From contig JAIPBD010000001.1 of NCBI GenBank assembly GCA_021739765.1, positions 62,001 to 126,000 on the forward strand: a stretch of DNA of 64,000 nt, in the 5' to 3' direction. Made by a program: the position numbers and the translations under genes. The DNA comes from Melioribacteraceae bacterium. GTDB taxonomy: Bacteria; Bacteroidota; Ignavibacteria; Ignavibacteriales; Melioribacteraceae. The notes under the pieces are model-generated. The model made no database searches. It was not told the DNA's origin and was given only the letters and a program-made list of their open reading frames with translations. This document shows positions 51,883-60,494 of the stretch, in pieces; the first letter of the stretch is position 1, and each line of letters starts with the position of its first letter.

Positions 51883-53790
51883 TCACAATAATTTTTGCAA
51901 TTGAACAGGCAGTCTGAGGTTTTTCGAAATTTCAACTGCCTTTTTTGTATATAAAGCCGCCTTGTTTTCAAATCCGAATTGAAGCTCATACAAAGCTCGA
52001 TTGGTGTGAACAATAGCTGCGAAATTCTTCAAATTTTCAGTGTATTTGTTTTCAAAATCCGTTTCTCGAAATGTATAACCAGGCAATGGTGCTTCATAGT
52101 ACCTATTTTCTTTTACAACTTTATAAAGAAAAAGGTGTGGAACAAGCGTTGTGCCAGCAGGCAGTGTAAACTGTCCGGATTTCATTTCGTTATCAAATAA
52201 TTCCGGACCGATATAAAATTCACCCTCTTTTAATTTTTCGCTCACGAAATTTGTCATCAGGTCTCGATAATATTGCTCAATAATTTGGGGATTATAAGGT
52301 TCATCCCGTTCAAAGTGCTGCAATTGTTCCGTAAATACTTGTTTCGATTTCTCAAGTCCTTTAAATAATCCCGGATAACATGCTTCTAATTGATTGAAAT
52401 ACCAAGAGCGCCTCAGAAGTTCTTTATCAACTATAATTACATCTCGTCTATAGTTTTCAACGAATTGGTAATACAAGGATGCAGATAGAAAATAATCCCA
52501 TTGATAACTAAAAATAACCGCGTTTTCCTCAACACTGTTTATCATTGTTTTCGTGTAATCTTCAAAAATATAATTGTTGCTGTTATCATTCTTTTTAAAA
52601 TTGATGACTACCAGTAAGAGGACGATAATAGTGACTGAGTGGGGCAGAAATTTTTCATACTTAGCAGTTGAATTTGCTAAAAGAAATATGTGAAGAATTC
52701 CGATCGAGGCAAATGCGGCGACGGAGATAAAAGCGAGTAGAAAATATGAGTCAATATCGTGAATATCATAATTAATTGAATATAGAATTGTGAAACTAAA
52801 ATTAATTATCCAAAACCAAAAGATATCTTTCTTATTTTTGAAAAGATTAATTGCGCCCCAAATTGCCGGTAATAATCCAATGTATGCAAATTCGCTTGGG
52901 AATGAGGTAATAAAATATTGAAGCTGCTTTCCTGCCGAATCAAACGAGCTGAAAAGCCAAACGCGATATTGTGTTCCTGAAATATGTCTGAATATATTTT
53001 CAAAATTGACCGCATTTCCCCAATTAAGAAACGGATTTGATGAGGCACGAATCGGCAAATAAGAATAAAACAGTATCAATACCGGAACAAAAACCAAAAG
53101 CATTTTCCCGATTTGGAGCAACGAATTATTATCGAATTTATTCCTGTTAAAATACAACCACGCAAAACCCGGTAGGATTAGCAAAGTAGTCATGTGATTT
53201 GTAAAACCTAAAGCAAGCGCAAACGCGGTATAAAGCCATCCCTTTAAATTTGACTCATTATCCGGCATAAAATACACTTTTAAGAGCAAATAGATTATCA
53301 ATTTCAATAGTAGGAGGTGGAGTGAGTAAACTTCCACAGATGTTGCCTGAATCCAAAATGATTTGCTAAACGCAAGTATAAATCCGCCAAAAACTGAAGC
53401 CAGAATCGCGGTACGATTGTCGATTTTTGTCTCTAATATTTCTTTTCTACCCTTGCGCTTAGATTTACTTGTCTTAGCAGTTATTAGGGAATAATTGTTA
53501 ATAATCAAATACGAGCTTTTTATAAAGAATGTAACCGATGCAGCTACAAATATGGCTGAAAGCAAATTTGATAGAAATATTTTGCTGAAAGGTAAAGGAA
53601 GATTGACCCAGAGAAAACCAATTATGGTAAATAATGGATAACCGGTCGGATGCGCGATTCCTCCGATTGCTTGAACCGCTGCCAATTCACCGGAATCAAT
53701 TTGAGTGACACTTGGCGCAAGAGTTAAAAGGTAAACCGCAAATATGATTAACGAGGCAAACTCGGCATAATATTTTTCAAATATTTTCAT
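51883..53790 (-). CDS. DUF2723 glycosyltransferase-C-like membrane protein
   Basis: A 635-residue protein with about 11 membrane helices. The DUF2723 signature is near the N-terminus: TLAPSVTQIDSGELAAVQAI, then GIAHPTGYPLFTIIG. The Asp in the first loop (QIDSGEL) is at the position of the catalytic Asp in GT-C transferases. The C-terminal soluble part has helical repeats (VHTNRALYELQFGFENK). Members are annotated protein O-mannosyltransferase-like in Bacteroidota and may glycosylate exported proteins. Confidence 0.85.
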   Translation of the reverse strand: MKIFEKYYAEFASLIIFAVYLLTLAPSVTQIDSGELAAVQAIGGIAHPTGYPLFTIIGFLWVNLPLPFSKIFLSNLLSAIFVAASVTFFIKSSYLIINNYSLITAKTSKSKRKGRKEILETKIDNRTAILASVFGGFILAFSKSFWIQATSVEVYSLHLLLLKLIIYLLLKVYFMPDNESNLKGWLYTAFALALGFTNHMTTLLILPGFAWLYFNRNKFDNNSLLQIGKMLLVFVPVLILFYSYLPIRASSNPFLNWGNAVNFENIFRHISGTQYRVWLFSSFDSAGKQLQYFITSFPSEFAYIGLLPAIWGAINLFKNKKDIFWFWIINFSFTILYSINYDIHDIDSYFLLAFISVAAFASIGILHIFLLANSTAKYEKFLPHSVTIIVLLLVVINFKKNDNSNNYIFEDYTKTMINSVEENAVIFSYQWDYFLSASLYYQFVENYRRDVIIVDKELLRRSWYFNQLEACYPGLFKGLEKSKQVFTEQLQHFERDEPYNPQIIEQYYRDLMTNFVSEKLKEGEFYIGPELFDNEMKSGQFTLPAGTTLVPHLFLYKVVKENRYYEAPLPGYTFRETDFENKYTENLKNFAAIVHTNRALYELQFGFENKAALYTKKAVEISKNLRLPVQLQKLL

Positions 53791-54035
53791 AAGGCTAAAC
53801 TAAAAATTTTGATGAAATTATTTCTGCTTTTCTTTTTCTCTTTCGCTTCAATCATGCAACAAAAATTTGTGAGGATTGTTTAATTCTTTTTGGCGATTAT
53901 TTGGATAAATCTTGTCTCGGGCAAAAGGTTTTTAAATTAATTTTATCCGCAATAAATCAACGTCAAATTGCTTTTCAAACACTCAATGGGTATTTTTATA
54001 AGTTTGAAATAATTTACAGAAATGAAGGAAATTGT

Positions 54036-57000
54036 ATGATTAGTGGTCTGCTGAAAAAGGTATTTGGTGATAAGAATAAAAAAATGATGGATATGTATTG
54101 GCCCATCGTTGACGAAATCAATGTGCATTTTGAAACTCTTGCTGACTTAACCGACGAAGAATTGAAAGCGAAAACTGCCGAATTTAAAGAGAAGATAAAC
54201 AACCACACAAAAGAAGTTCGGAATCATATTGAGGAATTAAAAGAAAAATTAACTTCAGATGATCTTGAGGATAAAAATACTATTTATGATGAAATCGAAG
54301 AATTATCAGAAGAGTTAGATGATCAATACGAAGAAATTCTAAATGAAATTTTACCCGAGGCTTTTGCCGTCGTTAAAGAGACTTGTAAAAGGCTTGTTGG
54401 AAAAACTTGGGACGCTGCGGGAAATAAGATCGAATGGCAGATGGTTCCTTATGATGTTCAGCTTCTTGGAGGAATTGTACTTCACGAAGGTAAAATTGCG
54501 GAAATGGCTACAGGTGAGGGTAAAACTCTCGTTGCTACTCTTCCGATTTATTTAAATGCGCTTACCGGAAAAGGGGTTCATATTATTACGGTAAACGATT
54601 ATCTCGCAAAACGGGATAGTGAATGGATGGGAGAAATATTCAAGTTTCATGGACTTACCGTTGGTTGCATTATCAATACAATGAATCCGGATCAAAGAAA
54701 AGAAATTTATGGTTACGATATAACTTACGGAACCAACAACGAATTTGGGTTTGATTACCTCCGTGATAATATGGCTGTTGATAAAAATTTTCGAGTTCAA
54801 CGGCCGCATAACTACGCGATTGTTGATGAGGTTGACTCCGTTTTAATTGATGAAGCGAGAACGCCATTAATAATTTCGGGAGCGGTTGGAACTACTGATC
54901 ATAAGTTTTATGATATGAAACCGAAAGTTGATACGTTAGTGCGAAAACAAACAAATCTGGTTGCCAATCTGGTAAAAGAAGCTGATGATCTTTTACAAGA
55001 ATCTAACGGCAAAGATAAAAGTCGTGAAAAAGCCGGAATCGCTTTACTTCGTGCCCATCGTGGTTATCCTAAAAATAAAAGATTGCTAAAACTTCTGAGT
55101 GAACCGGAATATTCGAAATTATTGCAAACCACCGAGCTGGAGTTTTTAAGAGAAAATGCTAAACGGATGCCGGAAATCGATGAGGAGTTATACTACGCCA
55201 TTGATGAAAGAAATCACTCGATTGATTTGACAGATAAAGGGAGAGAAGAATTAGGCGGAACATCACCGGAAGGAAAAGACTTTTTTATTCTTCCGGATTT
55301 GGCCACCGAAATCGGAGCTTTGGAGAAGTCGGAGAATATGTCCGATGAAGAAAAAATTAAAAAGAAAGACGAATTGTATCAATTGTATGGTGAAAAAAGT
55401 GATCGGATTCATACAATAAATCAATTATTACGTGCCTATAGCATGTTTGAAAAAGATGATGAATATGTAATTACCGAAGATGGAAAAATCGCAATTGTAG
55501 ATGAGTTTACAGGCCGCGTGCTTCCTGGTAGAAGATATTCTGATGGACTTCATCAAGCAATCGAAGCAAAAGAAAACGTTAAAGTGGAAAGGGATACACA
55601 AACCCTTGCTACAATTACACTCCAAAATTATTTCAGATTATACAAGAAATTGGCCGGTATGACGGGTACTGCCGAGACCGAAGAAGGCGAATTTTTTGAA
55701 ATCTACAAATTAGATGTCGTTGTTATCCCAACCAATAAACCAATTGCCCGTAACGACGAGGATGACGCGATTTACAGAACCAAGAGAGAAAAATATAATG
55801 CGGTAATTGAGAAAATCAAAGAATTGCGTGAAGCACGCAGACCTGTGCTGGTTGGCACAACTTCTGTTGAAGTCTCGGAAACTCTTAGTAGAATGTTAAA
55901 ACGTCAAGGAGTTCAGCACAATGTTCTAAATGCGAAACAGCATCAGCGGGAAGCTGAGATTGTAGCTTACGCCGGACAGCCGGGAGCGATCACAATAGCT
56001 ACTAATATGGCCGGTAGAGGAACTGATATAAAATTAGGAGCCGGAGTTATTGAGAGCGGTGGTCTCTACATCCTTGGAACTGAGAGGCATGAGTCGAGGC
56101 GAATAGATAGGCAGTTGCGAGGTCGAGCCGGTCGGCAAGGTGATCCGGGAACTTCTAAATTTTTCATTTCGCTTGAAGATGATTTGATGAGACTATTTGG
56201 TAATGATCGAATCTCGAATGTTATGACGAAAATGGGATTTGAAGAAGGTGAGAAAATTGAACATTCGATGATCACCAAATCAGTTGAAAAGGCCCAAAAG
56301 AAAGTAGAGGAAAATAATTTCGCGATTCGGAAAAGATTGTTGGAATACGATAATGTGATGAACCAACAACGTGAAATAATCTATTCGAAAAGAAAGGCCG
56401 CGTTGGAAGGTGAACGATTAAAAGTTGAACTTCAAGAATTTCTGGAAGAATATGTAGAATCGGTCGTCGATAAATATTTTGATGAAGCACTGGTTGATGC
56501 AATTCATGACGAAATTCTTCAACATTTACTTGTGGATGTTAGAGTACAAACCGATGAACTCGAAGCTTTAGGAAAAACGGGAGTTCGTGATAGAATTTTA
56601 GAAGCGGCACACAAATTCTACCAGGAAAAGGAAGATATGCTCGGTCATGAATTAATGGCAAGACTGGAAAGATATTCAGTTCTAAGTGTCATTGATGAGA
56701 AATGGAAAGAGCATCTTAGGGAGATGGATGATCTAAAAGAGGGAATTGGACTTAGAGCCTACGGTCAGAAAGATCCGCTTGTTGAGTACAAAGCAGAAGG
56801 TTTTGCTTTATTCGTTTCGCTACTCGAACAAATACGGGATCAAGTTGTTTCATTCTGCTTCAAATTTTTCCCGCGCGAACCTGAACAAGTTCAAAGGAAA
56901 AGCGGACAGAACCAAAGAATGCAGACCGTAAAAGCAAATGTTACCAATATGGGAATTCAATCTGCCAGCAGTGCGGAAAGGGATCAATCCGAAAACCGTG

Positions 57001-57107
57001 GAAAAAGGCAGCCCGTAGTTCGCGAAGATAAAAAAATTGGTCGCAATGATCCTTGTCCATGCGGAAGCGGAAAAAAATACAAACAATGCCACGGAAAAGG
57101 AGCATAA
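54036..57107 (+). CDS. secA: Preprotein translocase ATPase SecA
   Basis: About 1,023 residues from ATG 54036, which is preceded by AAGGA seven nt upstream and begins the family N-terminus ([14 protein letters not shown]). The frame is open 135 nt further upstream but those residues do not look like SecA. Motifs are [20 protein letters not shown] (Walker A), [20 protein letters not shown] (DEAD-like box), [23 protein letters not shown] and [18 protein letters not shown]. The C-terminal SEC-C zinc motif is [20 protein letters not shown]. The extra length over E. coli SecA (901) reflects insertions, including at about residues 65-110 and 300-445, typical of Bacteroidota. It drives Sec-dependent export. 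Confidence 0.97.
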   Translation: MISGLLKKVFGDKNKKMMDMYWPIVDEINVHFETLADLTDEELKAKTAEFKEKINNHTKEVRNHIEELKEKLTSDDLEDKNTIYDEIEELSEELDDQYEEILNEILPEAFAVVKETCKRLVGKTWDAAGNKIEWQMVPYDVQLLGGIVLHEGKIAEMATGEGKTLVATLPIYLNALTGKGVHIITVNDYLAKRDSEWMGEIFKFHGLTVGCIINTMNPDQRKEIYGYDITYGTNNEFGFDYLRDNMAVDKNFRVQRPHNYAIVDEVDSVLIDEARTPLIISGAVGTTDHKFYDMKPKVDTLVRKQTNLVANLVKEADDLLQESNGKDKSREKAGIALLRAHRGYPKNKRLLKLLSEPEYSKLLQTTELEFLRENAKRMPEIDEELYYAIDERNHSIDLTDKGREELGGTSPEGKDFFILPDLATEIGALEKSENMSDEEKIKKKDELYQLYGEKSDRIHTINQLLRAYSMFEKDDEYVITEDGKIAIVDEFTGRVLPGRRYSDGLHQAIEAKENVKVERDTQTLATITLQNYFRLYKKLAGMTGTAETEEGEFFEIYKLDVVVIPTNKPIARNDEDDAIYRTKREKYNAVIEKIKELREARRPVLVGTTSVEVSETLSRMLKRQGVQHNVLNAKQHQREAEIVAYAGQPGAITIATNMAGRGTDIKLGAGVIESGGLYILGTERHESRRIDRQLRGRAGRQGDPGTSKFFISLEDDLMRLFGNDRISNVMTKMGFEEGEKIEHSMITKSVEKAQKKVEENNFAIRKRLLEYDNVMNQQREIIYSKRKAALEGERLKVELQEFLEEYVESVVDKYFDEALVDAIHDEILQHLLVDVRVQTDELEALGKTGVRDRILEAAHKFYQEKEDMLGHELMARLERYSVLSVIDEKWKEHLREMDDLKEGIGLRAYGQKDPLVEYKAEGFALFVSLLEQIRDQVVSFCFKFFPREPEQVQRKSGQNQRMQTVKANVTNMGIQSASSAERDQSENRGKRQPVVREDKKIGRNDPCPCGSGKKYKQCHGKGA

Positions 57108-57112
57108 TCATT

Positions 57113-57451
57113 TTGAAAAAAATTGAAGCTATTATTCGTCCTCATAAAATTAGCGAAGTGAAAGATGCGCTCTCCGCTGAAGGGATAAAAAGTATAACCG
57201 TCTCTGAAGTAAGAGGGTATGGAAGACAAAAGGGTCATGTAGAATCTTATCGCGGAAGTGAATATAAAATTGAGTTCGTCCCTAAAATTAGAATTGAATT
57301 AGTTGTAAATGATTCTGATGTTGAGAAAGCAATTGAGGCAATTATTAAGTCAGCCAAAACCGGAGAAATTGGTGACGGAAAAATAATTGTAACCAATGTG
57401 GATGAAGTAATTCGAATTAGAACGGAGGAATCCGGTCCTGCGGCAGTCTAA
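57113..57451 (+). CDS. glnK: PII signal-transduction protein, second copy, behind secA
   Basis: 112 residues from TTG 57113, which is preceded by AAGGAG (57097-57102, 10 nt upstream). The frame is open further 5' but those residues lie within secA and are unlike PII. The sequence has KKIEAIIRPHKISEV, T-loop GYGRQKGHVESYRGSEY with Tyr51, TGEIGDGKIIV and IRIRTEESG. It is about two-thirds identical to the amt-linked PII at 30221. The gene is six nt from the secA stop and eight nt from the next gene, so it is probably cotranscribed with both and unlinked to amt. The glnK symbol only distinguishes the paralogue. Confidence 0.9.
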   Translation: MKKIEAIIRPHKISEVKDALSAEGIKSITVSEVRGYGRQKGHVESYRGSEYKIEFVPKIRIELVVNDSDVEKAIEAIIKSAKTGEIGDGKIIVTNVDEVIRIRTEESGPAAV

Positions 57452-57459
57452 AGGATATT

Positions 57460-59769
57460 ATGAAAAAAATAAACCTAATATTTATTTTGCTTCTTGGATT
57501 TGTTTTCTCAGCTTGTGGTGTTTGGACAAATTTCACAACTTATTTTAATGTTTACTTCAACGCCTCCACAGCCATGGAATTAGCTGAAGAGACGATGAAA
57601 GAAGAAAAAACCGAGTTGTTTCAGTTTCGAAATGATCCGCCGCGGGGAACCGCGAAAGCAAATCTTACGAAAGTGATAGAAAAAAGCTCACGTATCCTCC
57701 AATTCCATGCAGAATCCGATTATTTTGATGACGCTCTGTACCTCATCGGAAAATCATTTTATTATCAGCAAGATTATTCAAAATCCTTCCGAAAATTTTC
57801 TGAATTAGAATCGCTTCCAAATTCGGAATTAATAGCCGACGCTAAACTCTGGATTGCAAAATGTAATTTCCAGTTACGAAATTTTGAGGCCGGCCTTACC
57901 AAACTAAATGAAGTGAAAATTTTAGCCGCTGACCAAGAAAATGATGAACTGTTAGTTGAAGCGTTTATAACTGAAGTAAGCTTTTTGCTAAATCGTGAGG
58001 ATTATGAGTCCGCGGTCAGTTTAAGTCGTGAATTGATTGATATCGCCGGTGATGATGAACTCAGAGCTGAAATCGCATACGAGATGGGCAAAATTTATGT
58101 TAAAATTGAAGATATTGAAAATGCGGTTAAATTATTTGCCGAAGCGTTAACTTATTCGCCCACTTTTGAGATAGAATTTTATAGCAAGTTTGAATTTGCG
58201 AGGGGACGCGCACAACTTGGATTTGAAGAGGAAAGTCTCGAAATGTTCGAAGAAATGCGAGATGAAGACAAGTACAAATCATTTTATGATCTGATCGAAC
58301 TGGAAATCGCGCTCGTCTATTATAATCGTGAAGATTATGACACCGCTATGGATATGTTTACTGTTATTGATACAACCTATAAAAAATCGGAAAGTGTCGG
58401 TAACGCGCTTTTTTATAAAGGTGATATTTGGGAGTTTGTCTACGGAAACTACGACAGTGCCAAATATTATTATGATCAAACCTCATCGAATAACGCTCCG
58501 CAAGAAACTAAACTCCAAGCAAGGTTGCGAGCCGTTCCTATCTCTAAATATTTGAAAGTAAGTAGTGATTTAGCAAATAATCTTCTCGGAATCCAGTATC
58601 TGACAGATAGCCTTAAATTTCAGGAAGATTCGGTAAAGTATGTTCGATACTTAGATGCGCTTGAAGAAGAAAAAGCTGAATTGGGTGGTGATAAAGAGAC
58701 GCCAACGGATAATCGCAGAGCTGAAGGATCGGTCAACGACAGAAGAGATAGGCAAATAACTCAAGGGAATCCGAGGCAGCAAAACGCTCGTGGGAATCAA
58801 TTGCAAAGTAAGATTCCGTTTGTGCCTGAACCTGTAAAACCAAAAATATCGGCCGACTCAATTCAAGTATTGAATTCAGACTTAAAATTTCAGTTAGGGA
58901 ATTTATTTTTCTCGGAATTGAATGTGGCTGATTCGGCGGAATATTATTATCAAAGTGTGATTAATAATCATTCCGAATCTAAAATTTTGCCAAGAGCTAT
59001 CTATGCATTGGGAGCACTATATTCAACTTTAGATCAAAATGAAAAAGCTGATAGTCTATTCCAAATTATTTATGATAATTACAATGACTTAGATATTGCT
59101 CAAGACGCCGCTAAAAAACTCAATCTTCCGTATTACGACGAGGAAGTTGACCCTGCTGCCGAAATGTTTGCAAAAGCGGAGGAAAAATACTTAAGCAGTT
59201 CAATTCAGGATGCGATTGGAGATTATAGAATGATAGCGAGTTCCTTTCCGGAATCTCCTTTTGCCCCGAAAGCGTTGTATACTGTCGGATATATATTTGA
59301 AAATGAATTAAACCTTATGGATTCCGCGGCTGTTGTTTATGATTCACTTTCTTCCCAATACGAAACAACGGAATACGCACGTGCTTCAAAACCCAAACTG
59401 ATCGAATGGCGAAAAATTGAGCTCGCGAAACAAGCTGTTGCCGATAGTATCGCAAACGCTGAAAAACCGGTTGAGGAACAGCCGGAAATTTCCATGGAAA
59501 ACACCGAAGAAAAGCAATCGGAAACGGTAGCGGAAAGCCCGAAAATTGATGAAAATCTTATTGATGAATCCGAATCGGCAGTTGATTCTTCGAAAATAGA
59601 AGAAGCAATTATTGATGAAATCGATGAATCGAAACTTACTCCGGAAGAATTACAGAAGCTGAGACAGGAAAGATTGAAGAAAGAATTCCTACCGGCGCTT
59701 AAGGATTCGTTACAGAAAAAATTGGACCCCAAATCTAAACCGAAAGTTAAAGAGAAAGAAGACCAGTAA
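57460..59769 (+). CDS. Large TPR lipoprotein, SprE/PorW-like
   Basis: A 769-residue protein with a lipoprotein signal (FILLLGFVFSACG, Cys about residue 19). The mature N-terminus WTNFTTYFNVYFNASTAMEL recalls the YNGYFNA-type start of SprE/PorW, a T9SS lipoprotein. Many tetratricopeptide-like repeats follow (FDDALYLIGKSFYYQQDYSK, then NREDYDTAMDMFTVIDTTYK). A charged central linker with RRAEGSVNDRRDRQIT lies at about residues 415-450. More repeats follow, and then a Glu/Lys-rich tail. It lies 8 nt after the PII gene. T9SS membership is an inference from the N-terminal pattern and the presence of T9SS cargo in the window. Confidence 0.72.
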   Translation: MKKINLIFILLLGFVFSACGVWTNFTTYFNVYFNASTAMELAEETMKEEKTELFQFRNDPPRGTAKANLTKVIEKSSRILQFHAESDYFDDALYLIGKSFYYQQDYSKSFRKFSELESLPNSELIADAKLWIAKCNFQLRNFEAGLTKLNEVKILAADQENDELLVEAFITEVSFLLNREDYESAVSLSRELIDIAGDDELRAEIAYEMGKIYVKIEDIENAVKLFAEALTYSPTFEIEFYSKFEFARGRAQLGFEEESLEMFEEMRDEDKYKSFYDLIELEIALVYYNREDYDTAMDMFTVIDTTYKKSESVGNALFYKGDIWEFVYGNYDSAKYYYDQTSSNNAPQETKLQARLRAVPISKYLKVSSDLANNLLGIQYLTDSLKFQEDSVKYVRYLDALEEEKAELGGDKETPTDNRRAEGSVNDRRDRQITQGNPRQQNARGNQLQSKIPFVPEPVKPKISADSIQVLNSDLKFQLGNLFFSELNVADSAEYYYQSVINNHSESKILPRAIYALGALYSTLDQNEKADSLFQIIYDNYNDLDIAQDAAKKLNLPYYDEEVDPAAEMFAKAEEKYLSSSIQDAIGDYRMIASSFPESPFAPKALYTVGYIFENELNLMDSAAVVYDSLSSQYETTEYARASKPKLIEWRKIELAKQAVADSIANAEKPVEEQPEISMENTEEKQSETVAESPKIDENLIDESESAVDSSKIEEAIIDEIDESKLTPEELQKLRQERLKKEFLPALKDSLQKKLDPKSKPKVKEKEDQ

Positions 59770-60428
59770 TGAATTACAAGCAACTTTTAGCCTTAATCCG
59801 TTCGGGTGAAGGACTTAGAGTTGAATTTAAACAACGGTTTTCCGATTACGAAAAAATCGCAAAGGAAATGATTGCTTTCGCCAATACAAGAGGCGGAGTT
59901 TTAATTTTTGGCGTTGCGGATAATGGTTCCATTTATGGAGTTGACAGCGAAAAATCGATTACAGAACTTGTAGAAAAAACTGTTTCAAATTGGTGTGAGC
60001 CTCGGATAACTCCCAGATATAATTATTTTGAAATCCAAGGGTTAGAAGTTGTTGCGGTAGAAATAGAAGAGTCCGCTTTCAAACCGCATCGTTTGCAAGA
60101 TTACAACAAAAATTTTGATCTAAACTCTGCTCAAGTTTACGTGCGTGTGAATGATAAAAGTGTTCCGGCAAGTAAAGAAATGATCAAACTCCTCCAAACT
60201 CAAACCACAGAAAAACCATTGAAAAATTATAATATCGGGAAAAATGAAAAGACCGTATTTGAATTTGTAAATGAAAATGAGAAAATAAGCGTAAAAGAAC
60301 TTTGTGAAATAGCCAACCTTTCGAAGCGACGTGCTTCACGAACGTTAATAAATATGGTAAGAGCGAACTTGCTAATACTTCACACAAAAGATAACGGGGA
60401 AGAATATTTCACAAGTTTTGGACTATAA
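59769..60428 (+). CDS. AlbA_2/divergent-AAA-4 domain regulator
   Basis: A 219-residue protein. Residues 1-125 are an AlbA_2 (Schlafen-like) domain: GEGLRVEFKQRFSDYEKIAK, FANTRGGVLIFGVADNGSIY, VSNWCEPRITP. A C-terminal winged helix (about residues 155-215) has EKISVKELCEIANLSKRRAS. It is probably a DNA-binding regulator. Its ATG overlaps the TPR gene stop by one base (TAATG), so it is coupled to it and may regulate that operon. Confidence 0.82.
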   Translation: MNYKQLLALIRSGEGLRVEFKQRFSDYEKIAKEMIAFANTRGGVLIFGVADNGSIYGVDSEKSITELVEKTVSNWCEPRITPRYNYFEIQGLEVVAVEIEESAFKPHRLQDYNKNFDLNSAQVYVRVNDKSVPASKEMIKLLQTQTTEKPLKNYNIGKNEKTVFEFVNENEKISVKELCEIANLSKRRASRTLINMVRANLLILHTKDNGEEYFTSFGL

Positions 60429-60494
60429 TCCGGTACTTATTAAATTCTTCCCGCAAAATTAAATTAATGTTAGCATTTAACGCATTTTCAAAAA

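Noticed and set aside
53901-54035. A 45-residue N-terminal extension of SecA
   Set aside because: The extra residues lack SecA similarity, and a good AAGGA site precedes the ATG at 54036, which opens the conserved N-terminus.
57053-57112. A 20-residue extension of the second PII protein
   Set aside because: It lies in the secA coding region and would make a PII longer than the fixed 112-residue family length; the TTG at 57113 restores that length.
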